Assembly: GCA_003452935.1 (NCBI GenBank)
Contig: DMMY01000012.1
Coordinates: 1 to 64,000, forward strand
Direction of reading: 5' to 3'
From: Elusimicrobiota bacterium
GTDB lineage: Bacteria; Elusimicrobiota; Elusimicrobia; UBA1565; UBA9628
DNA length: 64,000 bases
The notes under the pieces: model-generated
Databases searched by the model: none
The model's input: only the letters and a program-made list of their open reading frames with translations
What the model was told of the DNA's origin: nothing
In this document: positions 34,784 to 43,494 of the stretch, piece by piece
Layout: the number at the start of each line of letters is the position of its first letter
Numbering within the stretch: the stretch's first letter is position 1
Made by a program: the position numbers and the translations under genes

Positions 34784-34812
34784 TAGCCCCCCGGCCGCCG
34801 CGCCGGGGGCTA
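34784..34812 (-). terminator. GC-rich hairpin after the small secreted protein gene
   Basis: TAGCCCC(C)CGGC pairs with GCCGGGGGCTA, one base bulged, around a short GC loop. It lies 16 nt after the stop of the minus-strand gene at 34828. There is no T-run, so intrinsic termination is doubtful. Confidence 0.4.
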
Positions 34813-34827
34813 GGGGTCCGGCATGGA

Positions 34828-35220
34828 TTATCTTTTCTTGGTCCCGAACGATTCCATGAGCCTGGCCAGGATGAGCTTGTTGGTGTGGTTTATGTAGTCG
34901 AGTTCGGTCTGGGTCAGGAAATCGATGTCGTATTCCTTGGGCGGCTTGGGCGAGACGCTGGGCGGGGGCGTGTATTTTTTCAGGTACTCCCTCGTGGATT
35001 GGAAGGCCTTGAGCTCGGCGCAGTCTCTCTTGGCCAGGAGGCCTTGCAGCTTGGCTTGGCCCTTGTCCGAAAGCTTGGGCATGACCTGGATGCCGGTCTG
35101 GGATATGCGGCACTCATCCTTGAGAAACGCCGCGTCCTCGGCGTTGGGAAACGCCCGCGCCCGGGACAGGGGGGAGCAGAGCAAGATCGCGGCGATGGTC
35201 GGCAAAACGAAGCGTTTCAT
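34828..35220 (-). CDS. Small secreted protein of unknown function
   Basis: This 130-residue protein has a signal peptide (about 1-23, ending ARAF) and a mature domain with two cysteines (CRIS, RDCAEL) spaced for a disulfide, a Pro-rich PPPSVSPKPP segment and a C-terminal helix (TQTELDYINHTNKLILARLM). No family is recognised. The start at 35220 was chosen for the signal peptide and a GGAGG ribosome site. Its promoter abuts that of the divergent TPR kinase gene, so joint regulation is likely. Confidence 0.75.
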   Translation of the reverse strand: MKRFVLPTIAAILLCSPLSRARAFPNAEDAAFLKDECRISQTGIQVMPKLSDKGQAKLQGLLAKRDCAELKAFQSTREYLKKYTPPPSVSPKPPKEYDIDFLTQTELDYINHTNKLILARLMESFGTKKR

Positions 35221-35241
35221 GGCGATGCCTCCTGCAAACCC

Positions 35242-35287
35242 AGTATAACAGCGCTTCCTTGACAATTCAAGGGGCAGGGGCTACACT
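35242..35287. promoter_or_regulatory. Back-to-back divergent promoters
   Basis: Plus strand: TTGACA (35259-35264), spacer 17, TACACT (35282-35287), serving the TPR kinase. Minus strand: TTGAAT (35270-35265), spacer 17, TATACT (35247-35242), serving the small secreted protein. The two -35 boxes touch, forming TTGACAATTCAA, so both polymerases would compete for one site. Confidence 0.8.
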
Positions 35288-35305
35288 TCCTCTGGAGAAC
35301 ACGCC

Positions 35306-37672
35306 ATGCGCGCGCTTATCCTTGCTCTCGTGTTGCTCAGTCCGCCGGGCTTGATCCAGGCCGAGGACCCCGGCCCTCTGGCCGGGGTGGACGTGGAGGC
35401 GGTCCTTCAAAAAGGCCAGCAGGACAGCGGGCTTTCCCAAAAGGAGTGGGATGAGAGCATCCCTCATGTGGTGGGGGCGGTAACGCGGGTGTTCGACATA
35501 AAAGAACCTACTCGCGAAAAAATAATAGAAACGATCGAAACCATCAAGGCGGAATATAAGGACGATCGCAAAAGGGCGGCTATCGAGAAGACTCTGCTGG
35601 TTGTGATGGGCGAGATCAAGAAGAGCCGGCAGCAGGCCATGGCAGGCGGGGACGGCGCGTATGTGCCCTTGCGCCCCATGCGGGCGCACGGCCAGCCGGC
35701 GCCGATCAGTCCCGCGGCGGTGCGAAATGTCCTGATCCGGGACATGATGGCCGCGTATCCGGAGGATCCCTATGCTTTTGCCGAAGGCGCCAAGGATGAC
35801 TTCGAGAGCCGAGACTATGCGGGCTCGTTTCAAAAGTGGGGGCGCGTCATCGAGTTGGGACAGCGGGACCCCGACACTCTGACCGGCTACGGCGGCGCCG
35901 CCTACCACCTGGGAGACACGCGTCTGGCCGCGCGGTCCGCAAGCCTGGCGCTCAAGGCCGCTCCGCGGCACCGCGGCGCCGTCGCGCTTCTGAAGCTTTC
36001 GGAAAGCCGCGTTTCCCGGATACAACTGCCGAATGTCCTTGATGCGGCTGACAAGGCCTCGGTCAACGGCCTGGAATTTTCCGCGGCTTCAGGGCCGGAC
36101 GCGGCCGTGTCCATGGCGTCTGCGCGCATGACTCCGGCGCAGGTGGCGGCGCAGGCCCAGCGCCAAGCCAATGCCCCGGCCTCGAACGCGCGGCAGTCCG
36201 CGTCGGCAACCCAGGAGGCGGCCAAGTCCTTGGGGGTGAGGGACTTCTCCCAAGCGCACGCCATGTCCACCCGGGCCATCGAGCTTGACCCGCGCAACGC
36301 CCAGGCCTGGAATTTCCGGGCTATCGCGGCCAACAGGCTGGGGCGCTACGACGACGCGCTTTACGACTCGAGTTTCAGCCTGGGCCTGGCGCCCGGCAAC
36401 GCCGCGGCCTTGCAGACCAGGTCCTGGGCCTTGAGCAAGCTGGGCAAATACCGAGAAGCCTTGGCTGACGCCAACTACACCCTGGAAAAGGAGCCGGAGA
36501 ACTCTTACGCTTACTATAACCGCGCTTTCGCCCAAGCCGGGCTGGGAGACCGCGACGGAGCGGTCGACTCGATCCAAAAAGCCGCCCGGCTCGACGCGCG
36601 CTTCCAGGAGACCTTCCAGCAGGCCGTCCAAGCGCCGCGCGGCGCGGACCTGCTCTTTCTTTTCAACGATGTCGGGTCTCGGGAGCCGGGTGGGGCCTCG
36701 GGGCGCCGGCGCGGGCGATTGGCGCGATTCTTGCTGCTCTCGCTGATGGGCGGCGTTTTAACGGCCCTGGGCCTGCTGCACATCTTCTCTTCCTCCTGGC
36801 GCGAGAAGGTCCGGACCACGGTCCGGCGCCTCGCGGGCGCCGGCGCGCCGAAGGCCGCGGGCGGGGACGGGTTTTGGAGCGGCTACACGGTGATCCGGCA
36901 GATAGGTTCGGGCGGAATGGGCGTCGTCTACGAAGCCGCCGACAACGCCCTCTCCCGCCGCGTGGCCATCAAGAAGATGCGCGACGAGATCCGCGCCGAT
37001 CCCAGGGAACGGGAACTTTTCCTCATCGAGGCTCGCATCGTGGCGGCCTTGCGCCATCCCAATATCGTGGATATCCATTCCATCGTCGAGGACGGCGGCG
37101 ACGTCTACCTCGTTTTCGAGTACGTCGACGGACGCACCGTGGCCGAGCTGTTGCGCGAGAGGGGCCCATTGCAATTCCCCCGGGCCTTGTGCGTGATGAA
37201 GGACGCATGCGCGGCGGTGGAATACGCGCATAGACAAAGAATCATTCACCGGGATATCAAGAATTCCAATATCATGATCGCCTCGGATGGACGGGTCAAG
37301 GTCATGGACTTCGGCGTGGCCCGCCGGGCCAAGGAGGCCGCGACCCGGACGGCGCATACCAGGTCGATCGTGGGCACGCCCCCTTATATGGCGCCGGAGC
37401 AGGAGCAGGGCACGGTGCGCTCGGAGTCCGACGTCTTTTCCTTGGCCGTATGCTTCTATGAGATGGTCAGCGGCCGCCTGCCTTTTCCCGGAGAAGGAGC
37501 CGGCATGCTCCTCAACAAGATCAATGCCCAGCATTATTTGTTGAGTCATGCGGTTTCCGGCCTGCCTTCGGGCATCGACGCTGTGATGGCCAAGGCCCTG
37601 CATCCCGACCCGGAAAAACGTTTTCGCACGCCCGATGATTTCTCGAGGGGACTGCAAGGATTGGAGGGATAA
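35306..37672 (+). CDS. TPR receptor Ser/Thr kinase, copy 1
   Basis: This 788-residue protein has a signal peptide (1-19), an extracytoplasmic region with TPRs (clearest at about 300-445: AQAWNFRAIAANRLGRYDDAL, YAYYNRAFAQAGLGDRDGAV), a membrane helix (about 473-495) and a C-terminal cytosolic Hanks kinase (about 526-788). Kinase residues are the GSGGMG loop, VAIKK, HRD D650, DFG and GTPPYMAPEQ. The sensor is N-terminal and the kinase C-terminal, the reverse of PknB. It is followed 61 nt later by a paralogue of the same plan. The substrate is unknown; TPRs suggest it reads an envelope protein complex. Confidence 0.9.
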   Translation: MRALILALVLLSPPGLIQAEDPGPLAGVDVEAVLQKGQQDSGLSQKEWDESIPHVVGAVTRVFDIKEPTREKIIETIETIKAEYKDDRKRAAIEKTLLVVMGEIKKSRQQAMAGGDGAYVPLRPMRAHGQPAPISPAAVRNVLIRDMMAAYPEDPYAFAEGAKDDFESRDYAGSFQKWGRVIELGQRDPDTLTGYGGAAYHLGDTRLAARSASLALKAAPRHRGAVALLKLSESRVSRIQLPNVLDAADKASVNGLEFSAASGPDAAVSMASARMTPAQVAAQAQRQANAPASNARQSASATQEAAKSLGVRDFSQAHAMSTRAIELDPRNAQAWNFRAIAANRLGRYDDALYDSSFSLGLAPGNAAALQTRSWALSKLGKYREALADANYTLEKEPENSYAYYNRAFAQAGLGDRDGAVDSIQKAARLDARFQETFQQAVQAPRGADLLFLFNDVGSREPGGASGRRRGRLARFLLLSLMGGVLTALGLLHIFSSSWREKVRTTVRRLAGAGAPKAAGGDGFWSGYTVIRQIGSGGMGVVYEAADNALSRRVAIKKMRDEIRADPRERELFLIEARIVAALRHPNIVDIHSIVEDGGDVYLVFEYVDGRTVAELLRERGPLQFPRALCVMKDACAAVEYAHRQRIIHRDIKNSNIMIASDGRVKVMDFGVARRAKEAATRTAHTRSIVGTPPYMAPEQEQGTVRSESDVFSLAVCFYEMVSGRLPFPGEGAGMLLNKINAQHYLLSHAVSGLPSGIDAVMAKALHPDPEKRFRTPDDFSRGLQGLEG

Positions 37673-37698
37673 AAATCGGTAAATTGTTCCGCTTTAGG

Positions 37699-37727
37699 TT
37701 GACAATCACGACATGTCCGCATAAACT
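37699..37727 (+). promoter_or_regulatory. Consensus leaderless promoter of the second TPR kinase
   Basis: -35 TTGACA (37699-37704), spacer 17, -10 TAAACT (37722-37727). The ATG is 6 nt later, so transcription should begin at or next to the start codon. Confidence 0.82.
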
Positions 37728-37733
37728 CTTGAT

Positions 37734-40223
37734 ATGAGATATCGCTGCGCGGCTCTGTTTGCCTTGGTCGGTCTCGCCGGTTTCCCGGCCGCCGACGCGT
37801 CCAATGACTTTGCCGCCGCGCAGCAGATCGACAAGGCACAAGCCGAGGATCAACTGCGCCAGGATATGGAAAGGCAGGCCCAGGATCCTCGCTTCGAGGT
37901 CAAGCCGGAGAAAGCCCGGATATTGATAGAGGGCATGGTCAAGCGGTTCTCCGGGCAGGTTTTCGATCCTTATTTTTCAAATTACCAGGGGATGAGCCAG
38001 GCCGACTTTAACCAAGTCATGGATGTCGAGCGTACCTTGATGGGGTTCATGCTTCAGAGGGTTGCCGTCGGAGGGAAGCCTGATCCGAATGAGGTTTCCG
38101 ACTTTCGTGCGAGAATGAATAAAGAACTGGGAGACTTCCCCGGCAACCCGGCGTTGGCCGCGCTTCTCAGCAAGGCGTTTAGGAGAATGGGCTCGGGAGG
38201 TCAGGACCAAGGCCAGGTCTTCGACCCAGGCGGCGGCCAGGAAGAGAACTGCCTGCGCCATTGGAGGCCTGGCAAGTGCTGGGACCAGTACCAACGCCGG
38301 CTCAAGGAAGGCAAGGGTCAGGAAGCCCTCGCCGAGCTTAACGACATTATCGCCCGGGATCCCGCTAACGGGGAAGCGCTCAATGCCCGCTCCCAAATCC
38401 TCTACGACATGGGCGATATGCAGGCCGCTAATGCCGACGCCAAGCAGGCCCTCCAGATAGATCCCAGCGACGCCGCGGCCATGGCCATGTACAAATTGAC
38501 CGAGGGTCGCGGCAACTACGGCGGCCGCGATCCCGAGGGCATGCCGCAAAGCGGCGCGGCCGGGCTCGGCGCGAAGAGCTCGGGCGGGGGGGTGTCGCGC
38601 CTTGCGACGTTTGCGAGCCCCGCCTTGGACTTGAGAAATTCCGCGGCCCAGCCGGGCATCCGGGCGGCCCTGGACGTCATGCGTCTGGGCGACATGCGCG
38701 AGGCGATCTCGCGCCTGGACCGCGTGCTGGAGGCCGACCCCCGCAGCGCCGAGGCCTATCGTTTGCGGGCCATGGCCAACGCCCGCCTGGGCAGGTACGA
38801 CGAGGCTTTGCGCGACGCGGAAGCCGGGCTCGCGCTGGCTCCCAAGGATCTGGGGTTGCTCATTACCAAGGCTTTTGCCAAGAACCGGCTCAAGGACTAT
38901 CGCGGCGCGCTGGAAGCGGCGGGCTTGGCCCGGGAGCTCGATCCCCGCAGCGCGGATGCCCTGGCAAATTACGCCTATGCCGTAGGCGGCCTGGGCGACC
39001 GGGATCAGATGCTGTCCTTATTGGAGCAGGCCGCCCGCATCGACCCGCGCTATCAGAGGAGCCTGGAGTCCGCGCGCAACATGCCTCCGGGCAGCGACCT
39101 CCTTTTTCTGTTTCCAGGAGAAATCGGTTCCGGAGCCTCGCCCGCGGGCGCTTCGGCCCAGTCGGCAAACCCCGGCCAAACGGATGGCCCTTCGCGCCAA
39201 AGGAAATGGCCGATGTTTCCGATCATCGTGGGGATCGGCGTTCTGCTGGTGGCCTTGGGTCTTTTGCAGAGCTTGGCCGCGCCGCTTACGACCCGCATCA
39301 AGTCGGTCTTCGTGCAGGGACCGGTGAGCCGGCCCGCCGGCGCCGCGCCCGGATTGGCCGCGGGCCAAGCCGGCAACTTGTCGTTGCCTGCGATTGACCC
39401 CGGCCAGGGCATGCTGCGCGGCCAATATAAGTTGATGCGCCAGATCGGGGCCGGCGGCATGGGTTTGGTGTATGAGGGCTCGGACGTGACTCTCAGCCGA
39501 ACCGTGGCGATCAAGAAGATGCGCGATGAATTGCGTCTGGACCGCAGGGAACGCATGCGCTTCATCAACGAGGCCAAGCTCGTGGCGTCCCTGCATCATC
39601 CCAACATCGTGGATATCTACGCCATCATCGAGGAAGGCGACGATATCTATCTGGTTTTCGAGTTCGTCAACGGCAAGACGGTCTACGACATCATCACCTC
39701 GCAAGGCCCTTTGCGGTTCAAGGATGCCTTGGTCATCTGCCGGGGCATGGCCGCGGCCCTGGATTTCGCCCACAACCGTCACATCATCCATAGGGACCTC
39801 AAGCCTTCCAACGTGATGGTGACCAGCGACGGCTTCGTCAAGGTGATGGACTTCGGCATCGCGCGCCTGGCCAAGGACGCGCTCACGCGCTTTTCCATGA
39901 CCAATACCGTGGTGGGAACGCCGCCGTACATGGCCCCGGAACAGGAGCAGGGCGTGGTGCGCAAGGAGGCCGACGTCTACTCCCTGGCGATCTGCGTCTA
40001 CGAGATGCTCTGCGGCAAGGCCCCCTTCGCCGGCACCGGGGCCGGGATGCTGATGAACAAGGTCAACATGACCTATGTCCCGATCTCGAATATAGCGCCG
40101 GGCCTGCCGCCCGGGGTCGACGATATCTTCGCTCGCGCCTTGCAGGTCGATCCGGACAAGCGCTTTCATTCCTCGCGCGAGTTCCTCGCGGCCCTGGAAG
40201 CTCTTCCGCTCAACGTCGCCTAG
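37734..40223 (+). CDS. TPR receptor Ser/Thr kinase, copy 2
   Basis: This 829-residue paralogue of the preceding gene has a signal peptide (about 1-21, ending AADA), an extracytoplasmic part with two TPR blocks (about 180-245 and 305-440), a membrane helix (about 494-512) and a C-terminal kinase (about 565-829). Kinase residues are GAGGMG, VAIKK, HRD D688, DFGIAR and GTPPYMAPEQEQG. The kinase halves of the two copies are strikingly alike (both end their activation loop with APEQEQG), whereas the sensors differ, so duplication followed by sensor divergence is likely. Each copy has its own promoter. Confidence 0.9.
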   Translation: MRYRCAALFALVGLAGFPAADASNDFAAAQQIDKAQAEDQLRQDMERQAQDPRFEVKPEKARILIEGMVKRFSGQVFDPYFSNYQGMSQADFNQVMDVERTLMGFMLQRVAVGGKPDPNEVSDFRARMNKELGDFPGNPALAALLSKAFRRMGSGGQDQGQVFDPGGGQEENCLRHWRPGKCWDQYQRRLKEGKGQEALAELNDIIARDPANGEALNARSQILYDMGDMQAANADAKQALQIDPSDAAAMAMYKLTEGRGNYGGRDPEGMPQSGAAGLGAKSSGGGVSRLATFASPALDLRNSAAQPGIRAALDVMRLGDMREAISRLDRVLEADPRSAEAYRLRAMANARLGRYDEALRDAEAGLALAPKDLGLLITKAFAKNRLKDYRGALEAAGLARELDPRSADALANYAYAVGGLGDRDQMLSLLEQAARIDPRYQRSLESARNMPPGSDLLFLFPGEIGSGASPAGASAQSANPGQTDGPSRQRKWPMFPIIVGIGVLLVALGLLQSLAAPLTTRIKSVFVQGPVSRPAGAAPGLAAGQAGNLSLPAIDPGQGMLRGQYKLMRQIGAGGMGLVYEGSDVTLSRTVAIKKMRDELRLDRRERMRFINEAKLVASLHHPNIVDIYAIIEEGDDIYLVFEFVNGKTVYDIITSQGPLRFKDALVICRGMAAALDFAHNRHIIHRDLKPSNVMVTSDGFVKVMDFGIARLAKDALTRFSMTNTVVGTPPYMAPEQEQGVVRKEADVYSLAICVYEMLCGKAPFAGTGAGMLMNKVNMTYVPISNIAPGLPPGVDDIFARALQVDPDKRFHSSREFLAALEALPLNVA

Positions 40224-40299
40224 TCCGGCCTCAAATCATCCGTTTCGAGAAATAGGTGTGGCGGACAAGAGTGCCTAAAAGCATGAAATTGACTGTTGG

Positions 40300-40338
40300 A
40301 TTTTTTCGGGGCCTCTAGGGGCTTGAACCGAAAAAATA
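40300..40338. terminator. Inverted repeat between kinase gene and tmRNA
   Basis: ATTTTTTCGG (40300-40309) pairs perfectly with CCGAAAAAAT (40329-40338) around a 19-nt loop. It is A/T-rich and lies 77 nt after the kinase stop. It could stop transcription in either direction, but the U-tract is within the stem, so termination is not certain. Confidence 0.45.
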
Positions 40339-40391
40339 GACCCATCTCCCGGTAGATCATTCAGCCCAGCCGTCGGAAGACTTTTTCGCTA

Positions 40392-40419
40392 TTGCATTGG
40401 CGGGCATCTCTGATATACT
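40392..40419 (+). promoter_or_regulatory. Promoter of tmRNA
   Basis: -35 TTGCAT (40392-40397), spacer 16, -10 TATACT (40414-40419). The mature tmRNA 5' end is 9 nt after the -10. Confidence 0.72.
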
Positions 40420-40427
40420 TAACTATA

Positions 40428-40781
40428 GGGGGTGAATAGCTTCGACAGGCGGTGTTTTGTCACAGGTCGCAGGCCCTGGCTGGCTGGAACCAGGATAAAA
40501 TCCGGCCAAAAAACAAACGCCAACTCACAGTTGGCTTGGGCCACTGCCTAACACGCAGTGAGTTCACGTCGGTCCCTGATACCTGCTAAGGGGCAGCCGG
40601 CGTCATGAGCAGGCTGGAGGTTCTCCCGCTGTCACCGTCGGAGGGGGCCTCGAGACCAGAACGGGGATAGTCCGGGCGTACCTGTCCGTCGGTTTCTCCC
40701 GGACGAAATTCAGGGCGGACTAAGCCTGTAGTGGCCTTGGCAGTCGCCGTTTGGACGCGGGTGCGAATCCCGCCACCTCCA
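40428..40781 (+). ncRNA. ssrA: tmRNA (SsrA), trans-translation RNA
   Basis: The 5' GGGGGTGAATAGCTTCGACAG and the 3' tRNA-like end (acceptor CACCTCC, discriminator A) pair to form the alanyl acceptor. The best tag frame runs from GCC at 40519 to TAA at 40549-40551 and reads (A)ANSQLAWATA. This is an unusual ending, since most tags finish in LAA or similar. CCA is not encoded. The T-loop reads TGCGAAT where TTCGAAT is usual. It is a one-piece tmRNA of 354 nt that frees stalled ribosomes and tags the product for proteolysis. It fills most of the protein-gene-free stretch 40224-40847. Confidence 0.93.
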
Positions 40782-40847
40782 CAATTTAGGCATATATTAA
40801 AAGATGCTAGGTGCTGAATAATCGATGACTCGTCCTCCCGGAGCCGT

Positions 40848-42188
40848 GTGGGCCCGGCGTTTGGGCCTTTGATGCTGGGGAAGCGCTCCGCAACGCTTCT
40901 AGGCGCCAACCTTCTTTTCGCGGCCATTTCCGTCCAGCTCGTATTGCGGCCGGATATGGCCGTGGGCGTGTATCCATTTTTCGGCGCCCTGGCCCTGTGG
41001 ACCGATTTCCGGCGCGAGTCGGAACTTCCCATCATCTTCACCTTTCTGGCCACCTTGGTGGGCATACTCCTGGTCCTGCGCTGCGCCACCGGCGTGGAGC
41101 GGGCCGCTCTGGCCGTGGAGATCGGCGGGCTCTGGATTCTGGACTGGGGCATCGGGCTTTATCGCGGCCGGGATTTGGCGGATCAGCGCGAGATCCTGGC
41201 CAAGCGGCTGGTGTTCGACGCCGGCATACGCGACGATGAACGCGATCTGAAATATTACCGCGCTTACCAGGAGACGATCGGCGGCCAGATCCGGCTGCGG
41301 CGCGACCTGGCCGAGACCGCGCGCAGCCTGGGCAGCATCACGGACAGCCGGGAGGTTTACCGGCGTCTCGTCGAGATCGTCGCGGAACGCTTTCCGGAGG
41401 CCCGCGTGCAAGTGCTCGCGGACGCGGCTTCCGACCCCATGGTGGGGCTGGCCGCCCAGCGCCAGTCCCCGGTTCTGGTCAAGGACTCATCGGCCCAGGA
41501 ATGGCCGGCCTCGGCGCCGGGCTTTGCCTCGGCCATGGCCTTGCCTATCAAGGTCATGCGCCAGCCGGCGGGGTTTCTGAAGCTCGAATCCGACCAAGCC
41601 GGCGCTTTCACCCCCGAAGATCTGCGCACCGTGGACCTTTTCGGCACCATGGCCGCCTTGAGCCTCGAGAATATCCAGCTCTATGAGCACGTTCACGAGG
41701 CCGCGGTCCATGATCCCCTGACCCAGCTCTACAGCCATCGGGCGTTCCAGCAAAGGCTGCGCGAGGAGCTTTTGCGGGCGGGACGCGGGCAGACGCCCCT
41801 GTCCCTGATCCTTTGCGACGTCGATCATTTCAAGCTTTACAACGACAATTACGGCCACCAGGCCGGAGACCAGCTCCTGCGCACCTTGGCGGCCATACTG
41901 GCTTCCTTCGCCCGGCCCGTGGATTTTCCGGCGCGCTATGGAGGAGAGGAGTTTTGTCTTATCCTGCCCAATGTCGCGCGCGCCGAGGCCGTGGCCTTGG
42001 CGCAGAGCATCCGGGCGCGCGTGGCCGAGGAGCCGTTCGTGTTCCAGGGCTACAGGACGGGCGCGACCATGAGTCTCGGGGTCTCCAGTTTTCCGACGGA
42101 CGCGACGACCGCCAGCCAGATCGTGCGCATCGCCGATGAGCGTCTCTACAAGGCCAAGCACAACGGCCGCAACCAGGTGGTGGGATGA
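40848..42188 (+). CDS. Membrane GAF-GGDEF diguanylate cyclase 1
   Basis: This 446-residue protein has three membrane helices (about 16-33, 40-52, 61-78), a coiled linker, a GAF-type sensor (about 150-280) and a GGDEF domain (about 285-446). The active site is GGEEF (365-369). An RxxD inhibitory site (R356-P-V-D359) lies in the usual place, so product feedback is expected. It makes c-di-GMP from GTP at the inner membrane. The start is GTG at 40848 with GGAG before it; ATG 40872 is the alternative. It overlaps the next cyclase by 4 nt. Confidence 0.9.
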   Translation: MGPAFGPLMLGKRSATLLGANLLFAAISVQLVLRPDMAVGVYPFFGALALWTDFRRESELPIIFTFLATLVGILLVLRCATGVERAALAVEIGGLWILDWGIGLYRGRDLADQREILAKRLVFDAGIRDDERDLKYYRAYQETIGGQIRLRRDLAETARSLGSITDSREVYRRLVEIVAERFPEARVQVLADAASDPMVGLAAQRQSPVLVKDSSAQEWPASAPGFASAMALPIKVMRQPAGFLKLESDQAGAFTPEDLRTVDLFGTMAALSLENIQLYEHVHEAAVHDPLTQLYSHRAFQQRLREELLRAGRGQTPLSLILCDVDHFKLYNDNYGHQAGDQLLRTLAAILASFARPVDFPARYGGEEFCLILPNVARAEAVALAQSIRARVAEEPFVFQGYRTGATMSLGVSSFPTDATTASQIVRIADERLYKAKHNGRNQVVG

Positions 42189-43486
42189 AAGTCCAGCTCG
42201 CCTGCGCCGTGCTCGCCTTGGGCCCGGCCTTGGCTTTGCTGGCGAGCTATCCGCGCAGATTGTGGGCGGCGGCGGCCGGCGCGGCGTTTTGCGCCGTTGC
42301 CGGGGCGGGACTGATCGTTTGGGCGGGAGCCGCTGATCGGAGTCTCGCCTGCGTCTGCGCCGGCTGGGGCGTGCTGGGCAGCCTTTATGGCCTGCTCTTG
42401 TGCCGGCGCTCGCTCGGCGCGCGCGCGGTCCAGGCGGATGATCTGGCGAGGGCGCGGCAACGGCGCGAGGAAATCGCGCGCGAACTGGCCGCGGTCAAGG
42501 CCGCGGGCTTGCGCACCGAGCGCGAGCATAAGGAGACCCTGGCGCTTTACGGCATGATCAAGGGCTTTTCCGAGGCGCTTTCCTGGGAGGAAATGAAGCC
42601 CAAGCTGGAACTGGCCGTGACTCAGTTCCTTGGGGTCAACGACTTCGCCCTTTATGTGGCGGCGGAGAAAGGGGCGTTCGCGCGTCTGAGCGTGCGCCAT
42701 CTGGACAATTCCCCCGGCGGCTCCTGGGCCGCTTGGAAGAGTTGCGCGCGGGAACACGGTATCGACATGTCCGAGGCGCGGATTCTGGAGCAGCCGGAGC
42801 GGGCCATGGCCGTGCCCATCCATGACGCGGCCGAGCTGGTCGGCTATTTTTACGCGCGCCTGCCCGCGGACCAGGAGCCCGCGGCGCTCATGGCCAAGGC
42901 GCGCACTTTCGCCGCGGAGACTTCCCTGGCCTTTCGGCGCGTGAAGCTATTCCAGGAGATGGAGCAGCTTTCCCAGGTCGACGGCTTGACCGGGCTGTTC
43001 CGCCGCGGCACGTTCGACGAGCGGCTGAGCGAGGAAACCGTGCGGGCCCGCACCTTCAAGACCACCTTCAGCCTGCTCATGCTTGACATCGACCATTTCA
43101 AAGGCTTAAATGACCGCTACGGGCATCCTTTCGGCGACCAGGTCCTGCGCCGCATCGGCGAGCTTCTCAAGTCCTCGGTCTACGAGACGGACTTCGTGGC
43201 GCGCTACGGCGGCGAGGAATTCGTGGTCCTCATGCCGCGCGCCGAGCCCGAGGGCGTGCTGCGCAAGGCGGAGAGCATCCGCCGGGCCGTGGCCGCCGAG
43301 AGATTCGCATTGGCTTTCGAGACCATCCAGGTGAGCGTGTCCATAGGCGTCGCGCACTTCCCGCGCGACTCGGCCGCGCCCGAGGAATTGGTCGCCAAGG
43401 CTGACGCCGCGCTCTACCAGGCCAAGTCCCAGGGCCGCGACCAAGTGGTGGTCTATACCGCAGCCCGGCGTCCCGCCGGATCATGA
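42185..43486 (+). CDS. Membrane GAF-GGDEF diguanylate cyclase 2
   Basis: This 433-residue protein has three N-terminal helices (about 5-20, 27-45, 55-73), a coiled segment, a GAF-like domain (about 115-255) and a GGDEF domain (about 260-433) with GGEEF at 342-346. The position of the inhibitory RxxD is YETD, so the I-site is missing and feedback control is not expected. It is the same plan as the upstream gene but clearly diverged. The start codon overlaps the previous stop and its own stop overlaps the next possible start, indicating one operon. Confidence 0.9.
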   Translation: MKVQLACAVLALGPALALLASYPRRLWAAAAGAAFCAVAGAGLIVWAGAADRSLACVCAGWGVLGSLYGLLLCRRSLGARAVQADDLARARQRREEIARELAAVKAAGLRTEREHKETLALYGMIKGFSEALSWEEMKPKLELAVTQFLGVNDFALYVAAEKGAFARLSVRHLDNSPGGSWAAWKSCAREHGIDMSEARILEQPERAMAVPIHDAAELVGYFYARLPADQEPAALMAKARTFAAETSLAFRRVKLFQEMEQLSQVDGLTGLFRRGTFDERLSEETVRARTFKTTFSLLMLDIDHFKGLNDRYGHPFGDQVLRRIGELLKSSVYETDFVARYGGEEFVVLMPRAEPEGVLRKAESIRRAVAAERFALAFETIQVSVSIGVAHFPRDSAAPEELVAKADAALYQAKSQGRDQVVVYTAARRPAGS

Positions 43487-43494
43487 GAGGTGAC

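Noticed and set aside
40508..40560. tmRNA tag frame giving a peptide ending GPLPNTQ.
   Set aside because: It ends in polar residues and lacks the Ala-rich end; the GCC AAC frame starts with Ala-Asn like most tags and stops at TAA.
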